Source: a virus. From it: 35,412 nt of DNA. The stretch spans positions 1-35,412 of IMG/VR virus record IMGVR_UViG_3300046170_000094, one strand, 5' to 3'. Below, piece after piece: positions 23,673 through 30,587 of the stretch (position 1 is its first letter; the number at the start of each line of letters is the position of its first letter). The position numbers and the translations under genes are program-made. The notes beneath the pieces were generated by a model. That model was not told where the DNA came from. It searched no databases and saw only the letters and a program-made list of their open reading frames with translations.

Positions 23673-25298
23673 CTACTCAACATCTGCATTAGCTACTGCT
23701 TGCGCTTCTTCTGGCAATGCTTTTGCTAATGGTGCTACTTTTCCTCCTGCTTCTGCTAATTGTTGTACTTGTTGCATCTGTTGCATTTGTTCTTGTTGTT
23801 GTGCTTGCGCCTGTCTTTCTGCGTCTAATTCAGATTGTGGTTTTAATATTTTTTGAGGTACACCAACAATGCTAGTTAGATGTCTAACTAATTTATCCAT
23901 ATTGATATGATCAAATACTGGAGCAACATTTGATAAGCTACCCATAATTTCTATTGCTCTCATGATAGATGAAAGTTCTGTAGATTTTTGTGCTTTAGCT
24001 AATGGTGATACATATTCAATTTCAATGTCTTGACCAGATAAAAAGTCTGGTGCTTGTGCAAATAAATTTCTTCTCATTAAAATTGCAAATGCTCTATCGA
24101 TTAATGGTTTTAATAATTCAGATTGAAGTCTACCCAAAACTGGTCCAAGTAATCTCATCTTCTCTTCGTTTCTTTGTATAACTTCTGTTGCCGTCATTTG
24201 TGGACCATCTTGCATCATTAATTGATTTACATAGAAAGCATTTCTAATTGAGTTTCTTCTTTGCTCTTCCATGTTTAAACCTAGTGTATTGTTTGCACCA
24301 ATATTTAAAGGTTCAATTCTATCTCTAGTTCCTGCTCTGTAAAAATTTAAACCACCAGGTACTGTTCTTACTGGTAACATAAAACCATCATCTGGAACTA
24401 ATAAAGGTGGATCAACTTGTTTTTGCGCAGACTTGATTATAGTTTTTGACATTTCATTTAGCATCTTAACATCTGGCAAAGCTGTCATTGCAGGAGATCT
24501 ACCATATATTTCGTGTGATGCTTTTAAGTATCTAGGTACTACAAAAGGAAACTCTTTAAATCCAGAAACAGATAATTCATCACCACTATCTGCATCCATG
24601 TAAATAGATTCAAAAGGCATATTTTCTTTATCTTGTTTTGTAGGATTAAAATCTGATCTAGGATAAACTGCGTGAAGTATCTCTACTTCTTCGTAAGGAT
24701 CCTTTTTTGCTGTAACTGCAATGTGAGTTGATACATTGCCAAACTTTTGTATTGCAGCTCTTGCAGATATTCTAAACTTTCTAAATACTGTATCGATTCT
24801 TCCTTTATCATTTTCTGAAATATAAATTTCATTAATGTGTCTTGTAGAAAATTTTAAATTATCTTCATCATCTTCTTCGATAAACATTGCTGCCGTACCA
24901 AATGTAATTAAATCATGATACAGTTCAAAAATTTCTTGTTGAAAGTTTGATTGATTGAATGCAGAGTACATAACTTCAGTAGCAGATTCTAACCATGCTT
25001 TAGCTTCATCTTCTCCTTCCATTCCTTGATCTTTAAATTTTAAAGAAAACCAAGGTGTTGATGGATTAGTTAACATACCATGAAGTGATGCTGATAATAA
25101 TTCTACTGATTGTAATGGCGAACCATCAAAAATAAGTTCTGTTCTTTTATCACCTTTAGATCTTGACTTTGTTACATCTGCTTTTCTTGGTTGCATATAG
25201 TCTGCAACTTCTTGCCAATGACTTTCCCAATTTTGTCTTTGAGTTTTTAGTCTGTCAAATCTTGATAATAAAATTTTTGCTTTTTCTGATTGTGCCAT
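23673..25298 (-). CDS. Portal (head-tail connector) protein, 541 aa
   Basis: The motifs WESHWQEVADYMQPRKAD, then LIFDGSPLQSVELLSASLHG, FYVNQLMMQDGPQMTATEV, and GPVLGRLQSELLKPLIDRAF are the podovirus head-tail connector family (T7 gp8-like). Length is typical (T7: 536). The C-terminus is Gln-rich (EQMQQMQQVQQ). Forms the dodecameric portal ring through which DNA is packaged and ejected. One-base coupling (25298) to the next gene upstream. Intact. Confidence 0.93.
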   Translation of the reverse strand: MAQSEKAKILLSRFDRLKTQRQNWESHWQEVADYMQPRKADVTKSRSKGDKRTELIFDGSPLQSVELLSASLHGMLTNPSTPWFSLKFKDQGMEGEDEAKAWLESATEVMYSAFNQSNFQQEIFELYHDLITFGTAAMFIEEDDEDNLKFSTRHINEIYISENDKGRIDTVFRKFRISARAAIQKFGNVSTHIAVTAKKDPYEEVEILHAVYPRSDFNPTKQDKENMPFESIYMDADSGDELSVSGFKEFPFVVPRYLKASHEIYGRSPAMTALPDVKMLNEMSKTIIKSAQKQVDPPLLVPDDGFMLPVRTVPGGLNFYRAGTRDRIEPLNIGANNTLGLNMEEQRRNSIRNAFYVNQLMMQDGPQMTATEVIQRNEEKMRLLGPVLGRLQSELLKPLIDRAFAILMRRNLFAQAPDFLSGQDIEIEYVSPLAKAQKSTELSSIMRAIEIMGSLSNVAPVFDHINMDKLVRHLTSIVGVPQKILKPQSELDAERQAQAQQQEQMQQMQQVQQLAEAGGKVAPLAKALPEEAQAVANADVE

Positions 25299-25966
25299 TA
25301 TCTACCTAATAAACTTGGTTTACCTAAAGTTAAACTACCAGTTACACCAGTAACACCTGTTAGGATTGTTGGAGATCTTCCTCTAGCTTTTGCTTTTCTT
25401 TTTCTTAATTTAATTGGATCTTCTGCTTCTGTAGCTGTTGCTTGTGAAACTTCAGATTCTGTTGGAGTAGTTTCTACTTTAGGTGCTTGAACTACAACAC
25501 CACTTGATTCTGTTGCACCACCATCATTACCTGTTGATATTATTTCTCTACCATAAGCATCTGTCTTACCAGAACTTCTTCCTGTGATATAACCTTTGTA
25601 CATTGATTCTTGTGCTGTTCTACTCATTCTTTCAAAATCTTGACGACTTGTTCCTTTATATGCACCTTTACCTAACACTTCACTTGTAAAATAATCTCTA
25701 GTTACTTTTGATCCAGCTTGAAATGCTGGTTTCAAAATAGCACCTGCTCCAATCATAGGAGTGTTTTTAATATTTGTTGCACCCTGGTTTTTAAATAAAT
25801 CCATTTTAGCTGCAGTATCATCTTTCTCTCTTGGATCAGATAATGTTCCAGCAGTTACAGATTTTGTTTTTGGTTTTCCATAATTAGGAGTGGTTGTCAT
25901 TAACCTTCTAGCTTTAGCTTGTTGGTTTCCACCTCCACCACCACCAGATGAACTATTAGATCCCAT
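25298..25966 (-). CDS. Hypothetical Gly/Thr-rich protein upstream of portal, 222 aa
   Basis: The Gly-rich N-terminus (GSNSSSGGGGGGNQQAKARR) is followed by a low-complexity and Ser/Thr-rich body, a helical segment near 120-150 (RQDFERMSRTAQESMYKGYI), and a basic C-terminus ending RGRSPTILTGVTGV, SLTLGKPSLLG. The C-terminal motif is shared with the 71-residue protein at 26135-26350 (RGRKSTILTGPLGV) and in part with the 55-residue protein between them. Likely a mostly disordered head-completion or portal-associated protein. Family not recognised. Confidence 0.65.
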   Translation of the reverse strand: MGSNSSSGGGGGGNQQAKARRLMTTTPNYGKPKTKSVTAGTLSDPREKDDTAAKMDLFKNQGATNIKNTPMIGAGAILKPAFQAGSKVTRDYFTSEVLGKGAYKGTSRQDFERMSRTAQESMYKGYITGRSSGKTDAYGREIISTGNDGGATESSGVVVQAPKVETTPTESEVSQATATEAEDPIKLRKRKAKARGRSPTILTGVTGVTGSLTLGKPSLLGR

Positions 25967-26133
25967 TACTTACCAAATGTTAAAGATGATTTAGTTTCAG
26001 ATACAGTTTCAGATTTTGCTTCTCTGTTTACTGCTATACCTTTTTGTAAATCATTCATGTTGTTAAATTTAGGTTCTGCTTTTTTATTTTCAGGTGTTAT
26101 TTTCTTAATAGCTTTTTTAATTTTATCTAACAT
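25966..26133 (-). CDS. Small basic protein between terminase and portal, 55 aa
   Basis: The product begins MLDKIKKAIKKITPENKKA and ends SETKSSLTFGK. An amphipathic basic helix is followed by a polar linker and an S-L-T-F-G-K end that repeats the S-L-T-L-G-K near the end of the next gene's product. Coupled downstream by TAATG (25964-25968), and one base from the upstream stop. Unknown function. Confidence 0.65.
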   Translation of the reverse strand: MLDKIKKAIKKITPENKKAEPKFNNMNDLQKGIAVNREAKSETVSETKSSLTFGK

Positions 26134-26134
26134 A

Positions 26135-26350
26135 TTATTCTCCTAATAAAGTTTTAAGTTTAGTTTCTTCAGATTCTTGAACTCCAAGTGGTCCAGTAAG
26201 TATTGTAGATTTTCTACCTCTTCTTTTTCTTTCTATTGCAGCTTGCTCTTTATCAATCCTTGCTTGTTCCTCTAAAGAAATTTCTGGCACTTCAACAGGA
26301 GCTGGAGGTGGTGGCAATGCTGGTGCTTTTGGTTTTAATATTGAACCCAT
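26135..26350 (-). CDS. Small Pro-rich protein downstream of large terminase, 71 aa
   Basis: The N-terminal half is Pro/Ala-rich (LKPKAPALPPPPAPVEVPE), followed by a charged helix (ISLEEQARIDKEQAAIERK) and the C-terminal motif RKSTILTGPLGV, then ETKLKTLLGE. This combination is a known kind of small protein in marine podoviruses, always between TerL and portal. The Pro-rich part suggests a binding peptide for a head or terminase partner. Role unknown. Confidence 0.65.
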   Translation of the reverse strand: MGSILKPKAPALPPPPAPVEVPEISLEEQARIDKEQAAIERKRRGRKSTILTGPLGVQESEETKLKTLLGE

Positions 26351-26352
26351 AA

Positions 26353-27624
26353 TTATATAATCCTATAGTTATTATCTGCTACACTTTGTGGCGCAGTTTG
26401 TCTAGTATTTAATTCTTGTAAACCTACTGCTAGATACCTCATTGCATCGCAAGCATGACTACTCCAATCATGCACAGGCTTTGATCTAAACATTCTTGAT
26501 TTGTCTACATACTTCCTGTGGTAATGTCTTAACGCATCTATTAACTTTTTGCAATGGTCTGTATCAATCCAACATCTATTCAACAACATTGTTACTGCAT
26601 GAATACCTTCTTCTACTGGTAGCTTCGGTACTACCTTAAACCTAACTCCTAACTGATATGCAATCTCTCTTCTGGTTTTGCCATTGCCGAACTCCTGTAC
26701 ATCAATGTCGTGTGGAGCAAAGTGATCTTTGTAAATGTAAGGTTTTTCGTTTAGCATCTGAATATAGTGAGGTAAGCCATGACCTCTTTCTTCATGGTAA
26801 TCTATTATCTGTACTGCCGTACCTTTTTGTTGAAAAAATATAATACTACTGTGGTCTGCGACACCGAGATCCCAGGCAGTTGAGACAGGCAAAGTAGGAT
26901 CGTAGGGAACTCTAGCTAGTTGTTTCTTGTCATCTAGTTTAGATATTTCTTCTCCATAGATTGCACCTTCTATATTGGCTATCCAATCGCACTCAAATTC
27001 TTGAAGGTACTTCTTCTCACCCATAACTTCTTTTGCTTTATCTAGCTCTTCCTGGTCAACTATTTTTGTCTCACTTGCTTTAGCTTTGTAGTTAAACCAA
27101 TCTTCTGCACCATTTGCGTGTTGGTATAGATCATAGAAGTTATTGTTCATTCCTGCAGGTGTACCAATAAAGACACAGTAGCCTTTACGATCTGATAGAG
27201 CTGGTCTAATTATCTCTGCAAATAGCTTTCCATCGATGTTTGCGTACTCATCTATAACGCAGCCATCCAGGTAGATACCTCTCAATCCATCAGAGTTTTC
27301 TGCTCCGAGTAATGTAATCCTAGCACCATTTGGCAGATCTACTCTTAACTCTGTTTCATTGAACTTTGTTGATGGGATTTTATCAGTAAACTGTTTCATG
27401 TAATCCCAGGCAATACTTTTTGCCTGTTTGAATGTAGGAGCAATATATGCAAATCTTGGGTTCTTATGTGGACACATTAAGGCAGATTTGATTAAATGGT
27501 TGATCATGCATACTGTTTTACCGAACCTTCTGTGGCAAACTAGCACACTCCATCTATGATTGTTAATCTGTTTATGTAAATATGCTTGATGCTTCCTTGG
27601 TGTGTAAGGTATTTTAATATTCAT
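26353..27624 (-). CDS. terL: Terminase large subunit, 423 aa
   Basis: The ATPase is at residues 1 to about 210: Walker A-like HRRFGKTV (31-38) and Walker B with CVIDEY (D125, E126), then GTP motif FIGTPAG. The nuclease is at about 245-400, with the first acid in AWD252LGVADHS and a C-terminal HDWSSHACDAMRYLAVG, which is typical of terminase nuclease ends. This is the headful or pac/cos motor that cuts and packages DNA. Short but complete for small podoviruses. Coupled by one base to the gene upstream. Confidence 0.93.
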   Translation of the reverse strand: MNIKIPYTPRKHQAYLHKQINNHRWSVLVCHRRFGKTVCMINHLIKSALMCPHKNPRFAYIAPTFKQAKSIAWDYMKQFTDKIPSTKFNETELRVDLPNGARITLLGAENSDGLRGIYLDGCVIDEYANIDGKLFAEIIRPALSDRKGYCVFIGTPAGMNNNFYDLYQHANGAEDWFNYKAKASETKIVDQEELDKAKEVMGEKKYLQEFECDWIANIEGAIYGEEISKLDDKKQLARVPYDPTLPVSTAWDLGVADHSSIIFFQQKGTAVQIIDYHEERGHGLPHYIQMLNEKPYIYKDHFAPHDIDVQEFGNGKTRREIAYQLGVRFKVVPKLPVEEGIHAVTMLLNRCWIDTDHCKKLIDALRHYHRKYVDKSRMFRSKPVHDWSSHACDAMRYLAVGLQELNTRQTAPQSVADNNYRII

Positions 27625-27815
27625 TAGTGTATCATATTGGATCTATCACCATGATCTAGTGGTTGATAATCAACACCTAGTGTTACCATGACATAGTTTA
27701 TAAATAAATTTGCAGATTCTTTATTAGGAATACCAATAAATTTAACTGTTACTGAATTAGTTTTCTCATCTATAAAAGCAATACAATCAAAATCGTCTGT
27801 GTCTAGATAAGCCAT
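27624..27815 (-). CDS. Small protein upstream of large terminase, 63 aa
   Basis: The product begins MAYLDTDDFDCIAFIDEKTN; acidic, with a beta-strand pair (SVTVKFIGIPNKESANLFINYVMVTLG). Not a classical small terminase: no HTH is visible. Small proteins with F-D-C-x-A-F-I-D at this position occur in marine podoviruses. First gene of the late block; its start at 27815 faces the divergent region and has no clear Shine-Dalgarno. Function unknown. Confidence 0.6.
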   Translation of the reverse strand: MAYLDTDDFDCIAFIDEKTNSVTVKFIGIPNKESANLFINYVMVTLGVDYQPLDHGDRSNMIH

Positions 27816-27925
27816 ATACCATATGTAGTGGATTTGAAAAAAAATAAAACAAAAAAGTGTTTGTGTATAACTGGCTAGGTGTCTGTGTGTCTGTTGAAAT
27901 TATCCATGTATATATATATAATAAT

Positions 27926-27961
27926 TTGCGCGCATAATCTGGGGTGTACCCCCTCGCGCAA
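27926..27961. other. Nested GC-rich inverted repeat (hairpin/cruciform)
   Basis: TTGCGCG (27926-27932) pairs exactly with CGCGCAA (27955-27961). Inside it GGGG (27941-27944) pairs with CCCC (27949-27952) around a four-base loop. The GC content is far above the surroundings, and a TA-dinucleotide tract lies immediately upstream. It could be a structured origin element, a bidirectional terminator between divergent blocks, or a packaging or recombination site. No T run follows directly on either side, which argues against a simple intrinsic terminator. Confidence 0.7.
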
Positions 27962-28004
27962 TCTCTAAATTTACCAGGAAAAAGACAAATATTTTAAATA
28001 GGTA

Positions 28005-28034
28005 TTGATAACTTTTTCTTATCATTAATAAAAT
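28005..28034 (+). promoter_or_regulatory. Candidate sigma70-type promoter, plus strand
   Basis: TTGATA (28005-28010; 5 of 6 to TTGACA) and TAAAAT (28029-28034; 5 of 6 to TATAAT) are 18 bases apart and point toward the early block starting at 28270. In sequence this AT-rich such matches arise by chance easily, and the leader would be more than 200 bases. Treat as a candidate only. Confidence 0.35.
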
Positions 28035-28165
28035 TTCCTATAACTTTAAATTATCGGAAGCCGTTAGTCTTAATGCGTAAACAGAAAAAAGTTTAGTTGA
28101 TGTTTGGATAGTGACAATCTCTTTTTTATAACCTCAATTCCTGGACCAATAAACAATTGAGCTGT

Positions 28166-28184
28166 GCCACAATCTAGCCACAAT
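28166..28184 (+). repeat. Direct repeat GCCACAAT with 11-base period
   Basis: GCCACAAT occurs at 28166-28173 and again at 28177-28184, exactly 11 bases apart, one helical turn. Each copy contains CCACA, the core of DnaA boxes, with poorer 5' halves. They could be an operator for a dimeric regulator or tandem weak DnaA sites. Position is about 86 bases before the early gene start. Confidence 0.5.
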
Positions 28185-28269
28185 TATTATGCGTCAATCT
28201 GTCATATTCTATTTTTAAATTAGATCTTTAAGTTACCCTATAAAGGCAAATATAAAACGAAAGGAAAAA

Positions 28270-28653
28270 ATGCTTAAATTTACAAAAACAGAAAATGGTG
28301 AAGTAATGGAATTTTTAACCATTAAAACTTCTGGAATTTCATTAAATGATATTACAATGATTTTAATGAATTACGCTCATGATGACAAAGAAATAGATAA
28401 AATGTTAAATTGGTCATATTCAAAATTAATTGCAAAAGCTAAAAATGAAATTCTTTATGAGGGTTTAATGAAATTAGAAAATGATATTAAAGAATATTCT
28501 AATTTTCAAGATTTTGACAGTTCATTTAAATTATTAAAAAGACACATACAAAGAAGTTCTAGAAATGGTTTTTTGGGTAAAACTAAAGAACAAGTGAGAG
28601 AACAACAACAAGCAACAAAAGATATTAAAAACTACTTTAAAGGGGGTAAATAA
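28270..28653 (+). CDS. Hypothetical early protein, 127 aa
   Basis: First gene of the plus-strand early block, with AAAGGA 7 bases before the ATG. N-terminal beta-like segment with FTKTENGEVMEFLTIKTSG, a helical middle (MLNWSYSKLIAKAKNEIL), and a basic Gln-rich C-terminus (KTKEQVREQQQATKD). Soluble; no recognised family. Its stop overlaps the next start (TAATG, 28651-28655). It appears intact, in contrast to most genes that follow. Confidence 0.65.
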   Translation: MLKFTKTENGEVMEFLTIKTSGISLNDITMILMNYAHDDKEIDKMLNWSYSKLIAKAKNEILYEGLMKLENDIKEYSNFQDFDSSFKLLKRHIQRSSRNGFLGKTKEQVREQQQATKDIKNYFKGGK

Positions 28654-28875
28654 TGGAAACAATTAACACAAATACAATTATTGAAGATTTACAGAAAAAT
28701 TTGAAAATAAAAGTATCTATAAAAAATGTTTATGGGGTTGAAAGAATTTATCCACAATGCAAGATCTCTCAACTCATTTTCAAGATTAATGAGAAAAAGA
28801 ACTTTTGACAGGGAAGAGATCCAGGAAATTAAAACAATGGGATATTCTGTCGAAGTTGTTACAGAAACTTTATAA
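28653..28875 (+). pseudogene. Small VYG/IYP-type phage protein gene, frameshifted
   Basis: From ATG 28653 the frame reads to a stop at 28808, with VYGVERIYPQCK (about residues 26-37). The +1 frame from about 28764 onward reads SLNSFSRLMRKRTFD, then IQEIKTMGYSVEVV, and stops at 28875. Together these match a short phage family with pattern V-Y-G ... I-Y-P-x-C ... F-x-R-L ... K-T ... I-K-x-L-G-Y, with correct spacing if one A near 28764 is dropped. The stop codon region overlaps a tiny ATG frame (TAATG at 28873-28877). Function of the family unknown. Confidence 0.6.
28748..28756 (+). other. Perfect DnaA box TTATCCACA
   Basis: TTATCCACA is identical to the strong DnaA consensus. It lies inside the coding sequence of the small gene at 28653, about 480 bases from the divergent intergenic region. 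One such match in 35 kb of AT-rich DNA is not far from chance expectation. It matters only because the phage carries a DnaA domain IV protein and has other box-like sites nearby. Confidence 0.4.
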
Positions 28876-28949
28876 TGCGACAACTTGTCAATTTAAAGAA
28901 AGTAAAAAATAAATAAGATAATAAGAAAACAAAAAAAGGAAAAAATAAA

Positions 28950-29135
28950 ATGGAAAAAATGACAATCGAACAGTTAAGAAATCGACCTTATAAAATACCA
29001 AATAATATTTTAAGAAAGGGGGATAATCCAAAATTATCAAAGCATATAAAAATTGAAGATCTAAAAAAATATTGGGAAATGCATTTGAACTTTAATTCCC
29101 TCTTCTATTTCTGGTTTTCAAGTTTGCGCCAGTGA
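28950..29135 (+). CDS. DUF7227-like protein, N-terminal fragment before a frame break
   Basis: A 61-residue frame from ATG 28950. The reading is good up to about residue 48 (DNPKLSK..., YWEMHLNF) and then turns into Phe/Ser-rich nonsense before TGA 29135. In the +1 frame from 29095 the expected family sequence continues: IPSSISGFQVCASESP. So this is the first part of the gene continued at 29132-29725. Upstream GGA-rich sequence (AAAAGGAAAAA) may serve as ribosome site. One surplus base (an A at 29094/29095) would explain the break. Confidence 0.55.
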   Translation: MEKMTIEQLRNRPYKIPNNILRKGDNPKLSKHIKIEDLKKYWEMHLNFNSLFYFWFSSLRQ

Positions 29136-29725
29136 AAGTCCCAGGATGTTCTAAAGCGTGTTTGCATAGTTCTGGAAATCCTGTTTTTATGAGTCAAAAA
29201 ACATTAGGAAGATTAAATAGAACTTTATTTTATTTTAAAGAAAGAGCAAAATTTTTGCATATGATAACTAAAGAAATAAGAAATCATGAAAAAAATTGCA
29301 AAAAACACGGATTGAAGCCTGTAATTAGATTAAATACAACTAGCGATATTATGTGGGAAAATCATAAAATTATGGAATTATTTCCAAATGTTATTTTCTA
29401 TGATTATTCAAAACATTTTAAAAGAATGATGAAATATTTAAGAGGGGAATTACCAGAAAATTATCATTTAACTTTTTCATTAAACGAAAAAAATTATAAT
29501 GAGGGTTTAGAGGTTTTAAAGTGTGGGGGAAATGTTGCAATGGTTTTCAGAAATACACCCCCAGAAACTTATAAAGGATACAAAGTCATTAATGGTGATC
29601 TTCACGATATGCGTTTTACAGATCCCAAAAATGTGATTGTAGGATTAAAAGAAAAATTACACCTTAACCCAGAAACAGGAAAGAAAGAGCGTGATAATTC
29701 TGGATTTGTAATAGACTTAAATTAA
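29132..29725 (+). CDS. DUF7227-like phage protein, main fragment
   Basis: The frame contains the family landmarks: GCSKACLHSSG near the start, RTLFYFKERAKFL, PVIRLNTTSDIMW, FPNVIFYDYSKH, LPENYHLTFSLNE, NVAMVFRN and a C-terminal GFVIDL. These conserved blocks are those of DUF7227, found in many tailed phages; the Cys pair at the start and the D-Y-x-K and L-T-F-S blocks are its most conserved parts. Activity unknown. The GTG at 29132 is probably not the true start. A second break at about 29143 (CCC-A-GGA) separates this frame from CASESP in the +1 reading. Complete protein would be about 258 residues. Confidence 0.7.
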   Translation: MKVPGCSKACLHSSGNPVFMSQKTLGRLNRTLFYFKERAKFLHMITKEIRNHEKNCKKHGLKPVIRLNTTSDIMWENHKIMELFPNVIFYDYSKHFKRMMKYLRGELPENYHLTFSLNEKNYNEGLEVLKCGGNVAMVFRNTPPETYKGYKVINGDLHDMRFTDPKNVIVGLKEKLHLNPETGKKERDNSGFVIDLN

Positions 29726-30240
29726 CCAAAGAAAGGATAACAAGAAAAACACAATAACACTTAAGAATTAGTAAAAAATACAAACGCAATTGAAAAATAG
29801 AGCTGATTGCGTCAGACTACTTCATGTGAAATTTGGAAAATAATATTATTCAAAGTCTAGGGATTTAAATATTAAATATGGAGATATGCACATGACCATT
29901 TTTTGCGCTCTTTAAGTTTGGAAAAGATAAAAAAAGACACATTATGAGAAGACAAGACATAAATTTAAAACAAAAAAAAATAATAAAGATAGAAAGGTAT
30001 TTGATGAATTGGAAAGATAAAAGGATTAAAGAAATTAATCACGATATTTCGAAACAAAAAAAAAATATAATTTCAATTTACATGGATATTATGTTGAAGA
30101 GTATTGCGATATTTTAAGTTCAAAAGCAAAAAGTTTTGAAGAGTTTAAAAAAGAAAGGGGGGATAATTTGACAGATATAAATTTTTATTTTTCTGTAACA
30201 ATATTATTTTTAATAATAGTTTTAATTATAACAATCTAGA
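29726..30240 (+). pseudogene. Decayed or mis-sequenced early region, remnants of one or two small genes
   Basis: No frame stays open, yet protein-like pieces follow each other in changing frames: ELVKNTNAIEK then, one base on, RADCVRLLHVKFGK, a stop, YYSKSRDLNIKYGDMHMTIF, and after another shift either SLEKIKKDTL (ending on ATGA at 29944) or continuation into the frame at 29944-30117 (57 aa, MRRQDINLKQ...). Past a run of ten A (30056-30065) a further frame reads YNFNLHGYYVEEYCDILSS and ends in a hydrophobic segment (VTILFLIIVLIITI) at 30238. The last part may also be a separate 23-residue membrane peptide from TTG 30168 with strong AAAGGGGGG upstream. Confidence 0.45.
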
Positions 30241-30255
30241 AAGGATATAAAAAAA

Positions 30256-30580
30256 ATGGAAAAGAAAAAAAAAACAATTTGCTTGCGTTCATTATTTTCA
30301 TAAGATCCCCAACTCAAAAGAGGGTTGGGATTTTATAAAAGCAATAAGAAAATTTGTGAATAAAGATCGTTATAAGGTTCGGATATTGGGTCGTGGGTCC
30401 AGAAAGGAATACGGCACGCAATCCTTTATTCCATTAAAACACGCAACAAATTATTCAGTTTATATTGATCATAAAATTATGGATAGAAATCATCCAGACT
30501 TTTTAAGTCGTAAATTTTATGATGTTAGAAGTAAAGTTTATGAATTAAATAATTTTTTAAATCAACCAATTGGAGAGTAA
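30256..30580 (+). CDS. Hypothetical early protein, frameshifted in an A10 run; open part 30356-30580
   Basis: The uninterrupted frame (GTG 30356 to TAA 30580) gives 74 residues: DRYKVRILGRGSRKEYGTQ, then HATNYSVYID. The same frame reads without a stop back to 30275: QFACVHYFHKIPNSKEGWDF, then IKAIRKFVNKD. This connects to ATG 30256 (MEKKKK) if the run of ten A at 30265-30274 is read as nine. The full protein would be about 107 residues. It resembles a phage family with H-x-F/K-x-P-N-x-x-x-G-W-x-F, but its role is unknown. Confidence 0.6.
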
Positions 30581-30587
30581 AAAAAAT

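Larger units (their letters stand above)
27816..28269. other. Divergent intergenic region; candidate origin and promoters
   Basis: 454 bases without a plausible gene between the late block (minus) and an early block (plus). Contents in order: TGTGTATAA at 27862-27870, which is TTATACACA on the minus strand and fits the DnaA consensus TT(A/T)TNCACA; TTATCCATG at 27900-27908 (7 of 9 to TTATCCACA); a (TA)n tract at 27909-27920; the nested GC-rich hairpin at 27926-27961; a possible promoter at 28005-28034; a direct repeat at 28166-28184; a -10-like TATAAA at 28239-28244 without a clear -35; and the AAAGGA ribosome site before 28270. The origin idea is inference. Confidence 0.55.

Noticed and set aside
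28689-28883. Minus-strand frame of 64 residues
   Set aside because: Opposite the small VYG/IYP gene; no ribosome site and wrong direction for the block.
28875-28916. Thirteen-residue ATG frame coupled by TAATG after the VYG/IYP gene
   Set aside because: Too short and basic to distinguish from chance, although the coupling pattern fits the genome style.
30305-30334. Terminator-like inverted repeat ATCCCCAAC...GTTGGGAT followed by TTTT
   Set aside because: It falls inside the reconstructed coding frame (HKIPNSKEGWDF) of the 30256-30580 gene and its stem needs a bulge, so an accidental hairpin is likelier.
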